A program made the translations under genes and the position numbers. 44,150 nucleotides of DNA from Pilatotrama ljubarskyi. Lineage: Eukaryota > Basidiomycota > Agaricomycetes > Polyporales > Polyporaceae. The notes under the pieces were generated by a model. It ran no database searches. It was not told where the DNA came from and was given only the letters and a program-made list of their open reading frames with translations. Each line of letters opens with the position of its first letter. The first letter of the stretch is position 1. The stretch lies in assembly GCA_022385805.1 (NCBI GenBank), contig MU277798.1:1-44150 (forward strand), in the 5' to 3' direction. Shown one piece after another: positions 1 to 9,906 of the stretch.

Positions 1-298
1 CCCCGCCTCCTTGTCGGTGCCCTCTTGTAAATAGGGGACACTAGACGAGACCGCTCAGGGCGTTGTTAATAACTTCGCCGAAGTCCCCACCCCCCGTGTC
101 GTAGCCGGACTCCGTCCGGAACTCCGGAACTCCGATACACCGTCTGCTCGCCGACTACGGCACGCGTCCTAACACGCTCAGGGCATTGCCAATAGCTTCG
201 CCGAAGTCCCCACCCCCGTGTCGTAGCCGGACTCCGTTCGGAATTCCCGGAACTCTGTCCCCTCCGTCTGCCCGCCGCCTACAGCACGCGTCCTAACA
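1..298 (+). repeat. 5' LTR, 3' portion
   Basis: The sequence matches the end of the 3' LTR (about 7270-7447), including the segment TAAATAGGGGACACTAGACG and the terminal CCTAACA. The upstream part of the LTR lies outside the window. It differs from the 3' LTR by an internal duplication (52-174 and 175-298) and by many substitutions, so the two LTRs are not recent identical copies. Confidence 0.88.
52..298 (+). repeat. Tandem duplication of the LTR end (about 123 bp x 2)
   Basis: Two copies of the LTR tail stand head to tail: 52-174 and 175-298. Each starts CGCTCAGGGC and ends GCGTCCTAACA. The first carries TTAATAACTTCGCC, like the solo LTR at 36281-36846; the second carries CCAATAGCTTCGCC, like the 3' LTR. 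The two halves therefore look like two LTR subtypes joined together. Confidence 0.85.
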
Positions 299-329
299 GT
301 GTGTCTGAACTCACACTGAGGGTCTCGTC

Positions 330-1757
330 ATGTCTACGGAACCCGAAGGTGTTTGGTCCGGATTCACTGCACGCTGCATTCGGGTCTCAACCCAGAATTC
401 CACTCCCGTCACCCCTACGCGCCCTGCAGGTTCTCAAAACATCCTTGACGTCTCCACACAATCCCCTCTGGCCGAGCTGCACGCTGGATCTCCGGCGGCG
501 GGTCCGTCCCGCCTGCCCGGAGCTCCACTTCTCAGTTTCCCCGACCCTACCCAAGCCCCTGTTCCCATCCCCGAGAAACCGCGGACGTCCCCGAACAATC
601 CCTTCCTGTCTCCGCGAACAGCCAGTGCGCCCGCCGGTCCAGCCCCGGAGCACCGTGACCCGCCTTCTCATCTCCCCAGTTTCCCTGCTCCGCACTCCGA
701 CCCCCAACGGGAGCTGGCCCAAACAATGCTGCTCCTCGTGCAGACCCTCCAGGTTACTCAGGCCTCCTCCGCTGCGTCTTCCGGATCTCCATCATCATTT
801 GAACGGAACAACATCCAGGAGCCCGACGAGTTCGGCAGGTCGGATCCCTCGAAGCTCTGTTCGTTCTTCATGCAGTTGGAGCTGGTCTTCAAGGCTTGCC
901 CTAGGACATTTGATACCGACGAGAAGAAAGTCACTTACGCCATCTCCTACCTCAAGGGAATGGCCCTCGCCTGGTTCGAACCGTACCTCCTAGAGCGTGA
1001 GTCGGATAACCCGCCGGAATTTCTGCACTCCTACGAGGTGTTCCAGGAGGAGCTCCGGGTCAATTTTGGCCCATACGACATCACCGGACAGGCCAAACAT
1101 GTCCTCGAGAACCTCCGTATGGTGGATAACCAGCGGATCACGAAGTACATTACCCAGTTCAACCGACTCACAACGCAAGTCCGCTGGGGAAGAGCGGCCC
1201 TCCGGTATTAGTTCTACAAGGGTCTTCCGGCGTGTCTGAAGGACAGGATCTCCGAGGTCAGAAAGCCTGACTCCCTGGAGGAGCTCCGGAACCTAGCACA
1301 ATCCCTGAACCATCGGTACTGGGAACACAAGGCAGAGCAAGCCCGGGAATCCTCATAAAGTCATAAGTCGTCGTCTTCGACTTCTGCGAAGACCACCTCG
1401 GAATCCCAGTCCACCACCTATACCAAAACCGCGTCTCCCGCCAGAATCTCCCAGTCCGCTTCTTCCACTGCTCCCCGGAACTCCTCGTCCTCTTCTGTGA
1501 AGACTCCAGCTAAGCAGCCCTCCAAGCCCTACTCCGATAAGCTGGGTAAGGATGGAAAGCTTACACAGGAGGAACGGCAACGTCGGCTCGCCAACAACCT
1601 ATGCCTCTTCTGCGGAGGTCCGGAACACATGTCCGCAAACTGCCCAAAGAAGACGGCGTCCCCAGCTAAAGGCCACACTGCCCAAGCCTCCGAGTCTGCG
1701 GAACCTCCATCGGACGTCCAGCCGGACTCCGAGCCCGTGGAGGAGTCAAAAAACTAA
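330..1757 (+). pseudogene. gag: gag polyprotein of the chromovirus, two internal stops
   Basis: Structural polyprotein that would form the virus-like particle. The reading frame starts at ATG 330, 32 bases after the LTR, and runs to TAA 1755-1757 (about 475 codons). A Pro/Ser-rich N-terminal part is followed by a capsid-like region (about 820-1340, with LKGMALAWFEPYL) and a Ser/Thr-rich linker. A zinc knuckle C-x2-C-x4-H-x4-C lies at 1602-1643 (CLFC...H...C). The frame is broken by TAG 1209-1211 and TAA 1356-1358; the same frame clearly continues after each, so these are nonsense mutations, not gene ends. Confidence 0.88.
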
Positions 1758-1777
1758 TCAGCAGTCCTCTGCCATCC

Positions 1778-2389
1778 GTGTCTGGTGAGGACTGCGTTGA
1801 CCCTCCCGGCACGGATTGCCCACCTATACTCTGGCTCAACGTGTCCGCTCTTTGTGACCCCTTATCCCTCCATGTAACCCTTTACTCCGAACTTGTTCCA
1901 TCGGAATTCTGGGCCCTCATCAACTCTGGTTCCTCGCATTGTTTCTTGGACTCAGAGTTTGTCAAGCGTCACGGGCTTCTGACTTCCCCCGTACCTCCTA
2001 TTCGGCTGCAACTCTTCGACGGGTCATCAAACCACATCATTTCTCGGACTTCAACGCTTCTGGTACAGTTCCCTTTGCCATTTCGGTCAATTTCTTCGTG
2101 ACTCCGTTGGACAAGTCGGTCTCCGCCGTTCTGGGATACAGCTGGCTCTCTGCCTACATTCCCTTGATTGACTGGAAGAAGCGCAGCATCCAATTCCGAA
2201 CCGCCCCCTCCGACACGTCCTCCTCCTTTGGACCCCTCAGCACCTTCGGTACCTCCCTCTTCGGAACCCCTGACCGGACCTCCGCCGCCTCCGGCCAGAG
2301 ATCCCCCAGCAGTACCTCCTTCGACCTCTCCCGCATCAGTCTCCCAGGTTACCCTGGTCAATGCTGCGGCTTTTGGCTGAGCATGCCGG
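1778..2389 (+). pseudogene. pol: Retroviral-type aspartic protease region of pol, catalytic Asp lost
   Basis: First domain of pol; it would cleave the polyprotein. The segment ALINSGSSHCFLDSEFV near 1910-1960 corresponds to the D-S/T-G active-site loop of retropepsins, but the aspartate position is Asn (AAC at 1922-1924). A GAC codon preceded by ATC would have been a CpG site, so a CpG transition explains the change. The frame shifts at about 2050-2100: the downstream half (VTPLDKSVSAVLGYSWL, about 2098-2150) is read one frame over. A Pro-rich linker leads to RT. No active protease is expected. Confidence 0.8.
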
Positions 2390-5300
2390 ATGCCCGGGGC
2401 TGAGAGTTATACTCTCAATCTGTCGGCCGTTTCGCTGGATTCTGCTAAGGTGCGCAGCTCGTCGCTCTCGGAGGAGCTCCCAGATCTTACTGAAGTTCCC
2501 CCAGAGTACCACGAGTTCACGGATGTCTTCAGCAAGAAGAAGGCAGACACCCTTCCAGAACACCGGCCCTACGACCTCAAGATTACCCTTGAGGAGGGCA
2601 AGGTTTTGCCCCTCGGCCTGATCTACTCGCTTTCCCAGATGGAGTTGGATACCTTGCGTGAGTACATCGAGAAAAACCTCCGTTCAGGGTTCATCCGGCC
2701 GTCCAATTCGCCCTGCGGAGCTCCGGTCCTCTTCATCAAGAAGAAGGATGGCTCCCTTTGCTTGTGCGTGGACTACCGGGGGTTGAACAAGATCACTTGG
2801 AAGGACCGCTATCCGTTACCGCTCGTCTCGGACCTCCTGGATACTCTGCGGAAGGCCCGGATCTACACTAAGATCGACCTCCGACATGCCTACAACCTCG
2901 TTTGCATCGCTCCCCGCGACGAATGGAAGACAGCCTTCCGCACGCGGTACGGATCCTTCGAGTGGCTTGTGATGCCTTTCGGACTCTCGAACGCTCCGGT
3001 GGCCTTCCAACGCTTCGCTGATGAAGTGTTCGCGGACCTCCTAGATGTGTGAGTTGTCGTCTATCTCGATGATATCCTCATCTATCCGGACTCCCTAGAG
3101 GAACACCGAGAGCATGTCAAGGAAGTCCTGTGGAGGCTCCGGAAGTCCAAGCTCTACGCTCGTGCAGACAAGTGTGAATTCCACGTGACCTCCATCAAGT
3201 ATCTGGGCTACATCCTTTATCCCGAAGGCCTCACTATGGCGGAGTCCAAGGTGAAGGCAATTCTGGACTGGCCGGAACCCCGGAAAGTCCGGGACATCCA
3301 GTCATTCCTCGGATTCGCGAACTTCTATCGCCGCTTTATCCACAACTACTCCGAGATTGTCCTTCCATTGGCCCGCCTCACGTGCAAGGGAGTTCCATGG
3401 AACTTCGACCAGAAATGCCGGGACTCCTTTAACGCGTTGAAGAAAGCCTTCACCTCCGCACCGGTGCTGCACCACTGGGAACCCGACCGCCAGATCACTG
3501 TTGAGACTGACACGTCTGATTATGCCATCACTGGCATCCTGTCCATCACCACGGAGTCCGGGGAACTCCACCCCATCTCCTTCCATTCCCGGACTCTCTC
3601 TGGAGCGGAGCTTAACTATGACACCCACGATAAGGAACTCCTGGCAATCTTTGAGTGCTTCAAGAAGGTTCCGGAACTCCAATTGATGTCGTCACCGACC
3701 ACAAGAACCTCGAGTACTTTGCCACCACCAAACTCCTGACCCGCCGCCAGGCCCGCTGGTCGGAGTTCCTGTCGCAATTTAACCTCGTCATCCATTTCCG
3801 CCCCAGAAAACTCAGTGCCAAACCAGTTGCGCTCACTCGACGTTGGGACGTCTACCCAAAAGAGGGGGGCAGTGACTACTCCGTAGTCAACCTGCACAAC
3901 TTCCGACCCATCTTCATGCAGGAGCAGCTTGCTTCCTCCCTCCGGGCGACATACCTCCACTACCCGGTACTCTGAGCTACGTTCCTGCTGGATGATCACC
4001 AGCTCCGTTTGGACATCCGGTCGGCCCAGTCATGGGAACAGCGGACTACTGAGCTCGCCGCCACGCTCGAGGCAGCCTCTCGGGGCGACTCGCACTGGTC
4101 TTTGGACGAAGAAGGCTTCCTCTGCTTCAACGGTCGGATCTATGTACCCGACACCTCGGACCTCTGACTTCAAGTTCTCCGTTCCCGTCACGATCACCCT
4201 ACAGCCGGACACTGGGGCCAGAACAAGACTCAGACCCTAGTACTCCGCGAATACGCCTGGCCGGGACTCCGAGCCTTCGTCCGGGACTACGTGAAGTCCT
4301 GTACCTCTTGCGCGCGAGTGAAGACTCCTTGGCATCTGCCCTATGGGACTCTGAAACAACTTCCAATTCCGGAGCGCCTGTGGAACTCCATCTCTATGGA
4401 CCTCATCGAGCAGCTTCCGAACTCCGGCGGCTACACCGCCATCCTCGTCGTCGTGGATCACGTCACCAAGCAAGCCATCTTCATCCCGACGCACGACACC
4501 CTGACGGCCTTGGAGTTGGCGGACCTGTTCATCATGCACGTCTTCTCCAAGCACGGAGTTCCGTCTCACGTCACCTCCGATCGGGGTTCCGAGTTCGTGT
4601 CCCATTTCTTTTGGTCCCTCGGGAAGGCCCTCGACATGCGTCTGCATTTCACCTCTGGCTACCACCCGAAGGGCGACGGCCAAACCGAGCGAGTCAATCA
4701 GACCTTGGAGCAGTACCTCCGGATCTACTGCAACTACCGGCAGGACAACTGGGCCTGTCTCCTTCCCCTAGTGGAGTTCGCGTACAACAATGCTGCGAAC
4801 GCTACCACCAGAATATCTCCGTTCTTTGCAAACAAGGGGTACCACCCCGACTTGTGGTCCATCCCGAACGCGACCTCACCTCTGCCCAGGCCCAGGAGGT
4901 ACGCGGTAGATCTCGAGGAACTCCATTCAGTTCTCCGGTTGCAGATTGCAGAAGCCCAGCCTCGCTATCAGGTTCAAGCTGACAAGCATTGCTTGCCGGG
5001 ACCGGACTTCCAGATCGGAGATCCGGTGTACCTGAAGGCCAAGCACATCTGCACCACGCGACCGTCGAAGAAGCTGTTGGAGAAGTTCCTAGGTCCCTTC
5101 GAGATTATAGCGAAGGTCGGAACTCACTTCTATATGCTTCGTCTCCCAGACTCCATGCGTACCGTCCACCCAGTCTTCCACGTCTCTCAGCTCGAGCCCG
5201 CAACTCCGAACACCATTCCGGGACGTGTACAGCCTCCTCCGCCACCCGTTATAATTGACGGAGAACCAGAGTACGAAATCTCGGAGATCCTGGACTCCAA

Positions 5301-5481
5301 GCTGAACAGACGACGGAAGACCTGTAAACTCCTATACCTGGTCTGTTGGGCCGGGTATGAAGGAATGGACGAGGAGACTTCGTGGATCTTAGCCACGGAG
5401 CTCGGGCACACACAGGAGTTGGTCTCGGACTTCCATCGGAGTTACCCGGACACGCCGGGACCCTTAGAAAAGCTCTCATGA
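2390..5481 (+). pseudogene. pol: pol: reverse transcriptase, RNase H, integrase, chromodomain
   Basis: RT occupies about 2480-3300, with [18 protein letters not shown] and the catalytic VYLDDIL (Asp codons 3068-3073). RNase H follows at about 3470-3830 ([20 protein letters not shown]). Integrase has an HHCC zinc site at about 4180-4320 and the D,D,E residues at 4399-4401, 4579-4581 and 4687-4689. A chromodomain lies at about 5255-5460 (YLVCWAGYEGMDEETSW). Damage: TGA 3050-3052, a small deletion with frame change near 3665 (about eight residues missing compared with the copy at 18981-19256), TGA 3973-3975 and TGA 4165-4167. The integrase-chromodomain part is open from 4168 to TGA 5479-5481. 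Chromodomains of this group direct integration to modified histones (family knowledge). Confidence 0.92.
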
Positions 5482-5648
5482 ACGTGTCCCTTACGCGTCT
5501 CCCCAATGCTTACTTAGTTGCTTACTTTCCCTTACCCTTATTATCACTCATCCTTTCAGCTGCTAGATGGCCTTTTTATTGCTACCTTTACCACTTTACT
5601 ATCTACGGTAGCTAAGGACGTCCCTGGAACTCCCTAGGAGTTCCGCCC

Positions 5649-6662
5649 TCACGCCGCTTCTGCCCCCTCGCCGCCCTTCTCGCCCTCCTGCTCTCCCTCC
5701 GGATCTCTGCCTGATCCCTCTCCCTCCTCTTCTTCCTCCGACCGAGACGTGGACTCAGACTCGGGCTCCAAGAGGTCCACAGCGAACTTCTCGTTGCTGA
5801 CCTCTGCCTTGCTCATCTCCTCCCCTAGCCGGTCGAGGTAGGCATCGAGGGCGGCCTGTCACTCCCGGAGGTGGTCCCGATCCAGCCGCAGAAAGTAGAG
5901 GCTGTCCCGGAACTCCTGCACGTCCGCCCGAGCGTCCCGGAGGACTTCCTGCATGCGGGCGTGGTCGTGTTGGAGGTGCTGCACCTCAACGAGGAGCTTG
6001 TTAAGGAGCTCCTCGCCGGTGAGCCAGCCGGCAGCACTCGGGTTTGCCAACCAAGCGTGGTGGTTGAGGGGCGAGTCGGGGCCGGAGTTTCCACCAGAGC
6101 TGCCGGCCTGCTGGTAGGGCGCGAGTATGGGCCCATTGGACGGACGTCCATCCATCTCGCACTTCACCTTCTTGTTCAAGCAGGGGAAGCACGAACGGTG
6201 CTTCCCACCCTGCTGGTACAGGAAGGGGGCGCCCACCCGCTGGCACTGATCACAGGCGACGCTATAAAACATGTTAGCAAGGAACTCCGCCAGATCTCTG
6301 CAGACTTACCTGGATGCCACCAGCACCATGGGCTTCTTCTGCCCAGACTCCTCCTCCTTGTCCTCCTCCTCATCTGCCCGGGCCTTACCCTTCCCCTTAC
6401 CCTTCTTCGCCTTCTTCTTCTTCGGCCCCTCAACCTCCTCCACCTCCGGACTTCTGTCCGCCGTGCGCTTGTGCGCTTCTTCCGCCGCCTTCTGAGCCGC
6501 CTCGGCCTTCCACGCCTCCTCCGCTTTCCGCTCCTCCTCGGCCTTCCGCTCCGCCTCCGCCTCCGCTCAGGCCTTCTCCTGCAAACAGGCCATTCCGGCC
6601 TGGGCCTCTGCCACGCGCTCTGCGGCAGACTTCCACGACTGGGATCCGGATGGGGCAGGCAT
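5649..6662 (-). pseudogene. Antisense spliced gene inside the chromovirus: Cys-rich, coiled-coil protein
   Basis: A minus-strand gene lies between pol and the 3' LTR, opposite to gag-pol. It starts at ATG 6662-6660 and ends at TGA 5651-5649, with one intron at 6262-6309 (48 bp, GTAAGT...TATAG). Removing the intron keeps the frame and gives about 321 codons. In order: an Ala/Glu/Lys-rich segment with heptad-like spacing, a basic KKKKAKKGKGKAR stretch that could be a nuclear signal, a Cys cluster C-x2-C...C-x2-C-x6-C reminiscent of half of a fungal Zn(II)2Cys6 domain, a Leu-rich predicted coiled coil, and an acidic tail. Two in-frame TGA stops (6569-6567 and 5861-5859) both fit CGA-to-TGA change. 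Function unknown; binding of nucleic acid is inference only. Confidence 0.72.
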
Positions 6663-6824
6663 GTCGGTGATGATGGTTGCTGGTGGGAATGGTGGGGGGC
6701 AGGGGAAAAGAAGTGTTTGGGTCAGGAAGCCTGTTCGCACAGTACTTATACCCCGACGGGTTTCCGACCCTGCGCCGTGTCCCGGTTCCCAGGGTCATGT
6801 GACGGCCCTCGGGGGCTCAGGCCT

Positions 6825-6837
6825 AGGTGGGGGGCAC
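6825..6837 (+). other. Polypurine tract before the 3' LTR
   Basis: A G-rich run (GGTGGGGGGCAC) directly precedes the LTR start TGTCACGACC. This is the position of the plus-strand primer in LTR elements. Confidence 0.6.
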
Positions 6838-7447
6838 TGTCACGACCCATGCCACCAAGGAGCGCGACCTCTGCCGGAACTCCCGCAGGAGTTCCGGACG
6901 GGACTTCCTCGGACGTCTGCACTTATCTTACTTAGTAGCCTTCGAGTCTTTTCCCTGTTGACATCATATCTCTTCTTATTAGTTTATCCCTTCTCTTGTC
7001 TTGCGTCACTAGCCCTCAGAGTTCCTGGAAGTCCGATGCCTATAACGTAAGACCCTTCCTTATTTGTTGGGGTTACCTAGTATAAATAGCCAAGCTGGTA
7101 GTAGCCTTTGCCTCAGTTCGGTCACCTCGTTGTTACTTCCTTGTTATCTCGTCTCTGTCTCGTTACTACCTCGTTTCCCCTTCGGCTACTTCCTTCGGTA
7201 CTTATCCCGCAATACATTCTCCTTCCCGCAACTCCCCGCAACTCCATTGGAACTCCGTCTACCCTCTGCTCCTTCCCGTCTCCTTGTCGGTGGCCTCCAG
7301 TAAATAGGGGACACTAGACGAGACCACTCAGAGCGTTGCCAATAGCTTCGCCGAAGTTCCACCCCCGTGTCACAGCCAGACTCCGTCCGGAACTCCCAGG
7401 ACTCTGTCCCCTCTGTCTGCCCACCGCCTACGGCATGCGTCCTAACA
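6838..7447 (+). repeat. 3' LTR of the chromovirus (610 bp)
   Basis: It starts TGTCACGACCC and ends GCGTCCTAACA, the TG...CA form of LTRs. The same ends are seen in reverse in the solo LTR 36281-36846. The last 180 bp match the 5' LTR at the window start. The copy is single, without the tail duplication of the 5' LTR. Confidence 0.9.
7081..7088 (+). promoter_or_regulatory. TATA box in the 3' LTR
   Basis: TATAAATA lies in the middle of the LTR, followed by a C/T-rich stretch. In the 5' LTR the equivalent site would drive the element transcript, but that part is outside the window. Confidence 0.5.
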
Positions 7448-7629
7448 GAGCCACTGACACTGCGATGTGACCCGACAGTGGCAGGGAAGGCTGGGGAAAC
7501 AGACGTGGTTTGGGGATGTCGTCAAACTCGAGAGGTGCATCGCTGGATGGCATGGGCTTGTTGGGTCTCTTGGCACCCTACAGACGGTGTTCAACCTGCA
7601 CGAGGCTGTCGGCAAGGGACAATTGGCCC

Positions 7630-8691
7630 TCATATGTCCTGCACCTGGGAAGCTTGATGACATACCTTCTCCTTGTTTTCCCCCTCGTTCTCCTCATCCT
7701 CCACATTGCGCTTCCTTGGCTTCTTCAAGCCTGAGTACTGCCTGGCCTTCAATGTGCGATGCCCAGTTAAGCCCACACTATCACTGTCATCCTCAGGGAT
7801 TGTAGTCTTCAGCTTCTTGAACCTCTGCCTCGTCGGCAGCTGTGCGTCCTTGTCTGCATCGTTCGCTGATCCATCATCTTGGTCGTGCCAGCCCTGTTTG
7901 CCCTTGCTGATGGTCCTGGAGGGGGAGAGATCCTCATCCTCTCCAGCCTTATTATTGTCCCAAACCTGCTTTATCCACCTCCAAAGGAACTTCTTCGCAT
8001 AAGTGCCGCAGCTGTCCTCAAGATCTTTGCTCGCCACCCCACCGTCTGCCTTGAACAGCTGCTTGGACGTCTTCCGAGCTACCATCGCCACCACCTGTCC
8101 TTTGGCTTCTGCAGCATCTTCTTTGCATGCCTTTGGTCCTCACCGCACCCGTTTCTTGGCAGCCCTTGCCCATCGTCCACAATGTCCTGATTGTCCTTCA
8201 GCATATCCAGCGCTCGGCCTCTGGGATCGGGGCACTGTTCGTTGCGTCTCCTCGTTGTCAGTGTCGCAGGATTCTGGGACATCCTCTGCATTGATGTTGG
8301 CATCAGGACTCAATGCTTCCTTGTCCTCTTTATTAGGGTAGCCATAGATCGAGTCCCTGAGATCCTCTTCCTTGCCGTTGTGCGACAGAGGTCCTGTACG
8401 ATGAGCACTATCAGCCAGTAGTCAGTAATGTAGAACATAACTTGGCATACCAACGTGGATGTGACAATCAAACTGGGTGGGCTCTTCATCACTCAAGAAG
8501 TCCACAGAACCATCTACATAGACAAGGACCAGCCGTGAGTGCCAGGAAGTGGTTGAGAGGCTCAAAAGGCTTACGTCGAAACTTCTTACTTGAGACTTTG
8601 CTGCCAGCATGGCATGCAGTGGCGGTGTGCTTTCTGAGCCTCTAATTCTTTCTGCCCAGCAGCGTTCTCCAGTCGTACAATCTTGAGCCAT
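7630..8691 (-). pseudogene. Spliced hypothetical gene remnant, function unknown
   Basis: Not recognised. A long minus-strand frame from about 8380 down to the stop at 7630-7632 encodes a hydrophilic, Asp/Glu/Lys-rich protein (YGYPNKEDKEAL, then KKFLWRWIKQVWDNN, then KKPRKRN near the end). It is interrupted by one TGA at 8142-8140 that could be a former CGA. Upstream, a second segment (about 8691-8450, containing FLSDEEPTQFDCHIHVG) can be joined through a plausible intron of about 60 bp, with GTATGC at about 8447 and CGTACAG at about 8391. The basic/acidic mix suggests a nuclear or transposon-associated protein, but this is a guess. The first exon and start codon are uncertain. Confidence 0.4.
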
Positions 8692-8879
8692 GCTTCTTGA
8701 TAGGATAAAGAGGACTCACACTGAGCATTGTTGCCAGCCGTCTTGCGCTTGGACTGGGGTCACCTGAAAGTGTCGGCAGGGTCAGGCAGATCAACGATGC
8801 CGGGGTGAGCATTTTTGTTGCTGGATCAAGTCTGCATAAAGCTAGCAGAGATTCAGAGGGAAAGAGCAGTGGAGGCAAT

Positions 8880-9729
8880 GGTAGTGTGTGGACAATGACC
8901 TGAACAATGTGGACGGCAGAGGAAGGTGAAGTGCTGAGGTGCTGTGCAAGGCTCGTCTGGGCACTTCATGCTCAGTGCAGCATTGCTTGCACCTCCCAGC
9001 ACCTAGCACCTTTAACCTCCTCGCTGCAGCCAGCACACCCTGGGAACTTTCGTTCTCATCATGGCACCAGCTCGCAATGTCATGGCAAATCAGGACAACT
9101 CTGTGTGCGTGTGAGTCGCTCTTCACCCATCTATGCTTGCCCATTCACGTTTCCTAATACAGTGGTTGTTGTTCCTTACCCTCCCCTCAGTTTCTCAAAT
9201 ACGCCTCTCCATACCCCTTCCCGCACATTCCTCTGCACCCCTCATTCAGTAGTCAATATTCCCTGGATGGCTCGCCTACATCCCACATCCCCTCATCCCC
9301 CTCAGCTTATGCCCTCCCCACATAGCTCACCTACATTGCTTGCCCACATTGCTCGCTCTTGCGCCAGGTCTGCTTATCAGTGTCCTCAGCCTCCTCCCCA
9401 TTATTGTATCACATGGGCACGACAATTCCCTTGCTGGTATGGGCCTGTCCTTGCCCCTCCTGACTCCTTGCTTATGTGCTTGCAGTTCTAGGGCTCAATG
9501 TTCTTGCACCATCAATGGTCAATACCCCCTCATCCGCAAATTGATCTCAAGCCCTCCATGTTCCATCAGGCAGAGCCGGACACGTTCTCTAGCCTCACAC
9601 ATTCCTTGAAGGTATGTCCTCCTTTATCCTCTACGTCCCTGCACTTATTCATTAACCTACAGTTGACGCTCCCCGTCGATGTTTTCACAGTGAGTGCCTT
9701 CCTCCATTATTGTGACTGCTCATCGCTGA
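8880..9729. other. No supported gene; C/T-rich sequence
   Basis: Short open frames exist on both strands but none has a recognisable domain or convincing splice sites. The + strand is rich in CCTC/CACA and reads like decayed low-complexity sequence leading into the minisatellite. Confidence 0.5.
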
Positions 9730-9906
9730 TCAACATCTTGCTCACCCTCGCACATCGTCACTGGTCAACACCTTGCTCATCCTCACACACTGTCACTGGT
9801 CAACACCCAGCTCGTCCTCGCACACCCTCACTCATCAACACCTATTGCTTGTTGTCACACATCATCCCTGATTAACACCACACTCACCCTCGCACATTGT
9901 CACTCA
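9730..9906 (+). repeat. 35-bp minisatellite, about five copies
   Basis: Units start TCAACA(C/T)C and contain GCTC(A/G)(C/T)CCTCGCACA. They begin near 9730, 9765, 9800, 9835 and 9872. Four units are 35 bp and one is 37 bp. A degenerate sixth unit may follow to about 9940. Confidence 0.75.

Larger units (their letters stand above)
1..7447 (+). mobile_element. Ty3/gypsy chromovirus, nearly complete, degenerate
   Basis: An LTR retrotransposon with the order LTR, gag, protease, reverse transcriptase, RNase H, integrase, chromodomain, antisense gene, LTR. The 5' LTR is cut by the window start; the 3' LTR is 6838-7447. Protease-RT-RNase H-integrase order and a C-terminal chromodomain place it in the chromovirus branch of Ty3/gypsy (family knowledge). 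It is dead: gag has two internal stops, pol has at least three stops and two frame changes, and the protease aspartate is replaced. The RT and integrase catalytic residues are still present. A solo LTR of the same family lies inverted at 36281-36846, and a related pol fragment lies inverted at 18401-20236. Confidence 0.93.

Noticed and set aside
299..316. Small hairpin GTGTG...CACAC at the primer-binding position of the chromovirus
   Set aside because: Too short to claim self-priming, and no clear tRNA complement was found; left undecided.
301..993. Frame overlapping gag from GTG 301
   Set aside because: Ser/Pro/Arg-rich shadow of the gag frame, which itself has the zinc knuckle and capsid-like segments.
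5871..6935. Long + strand frame (about 354 codons) over the antisense gene and into the 3' LTR
   Set aside because: Leu/Arg/Pro-rich translation typical of the shadow of a Glu/Lys-rich minus-strand gene; it runs past the LTR border, and the minus frame has a phase-keeping intron.
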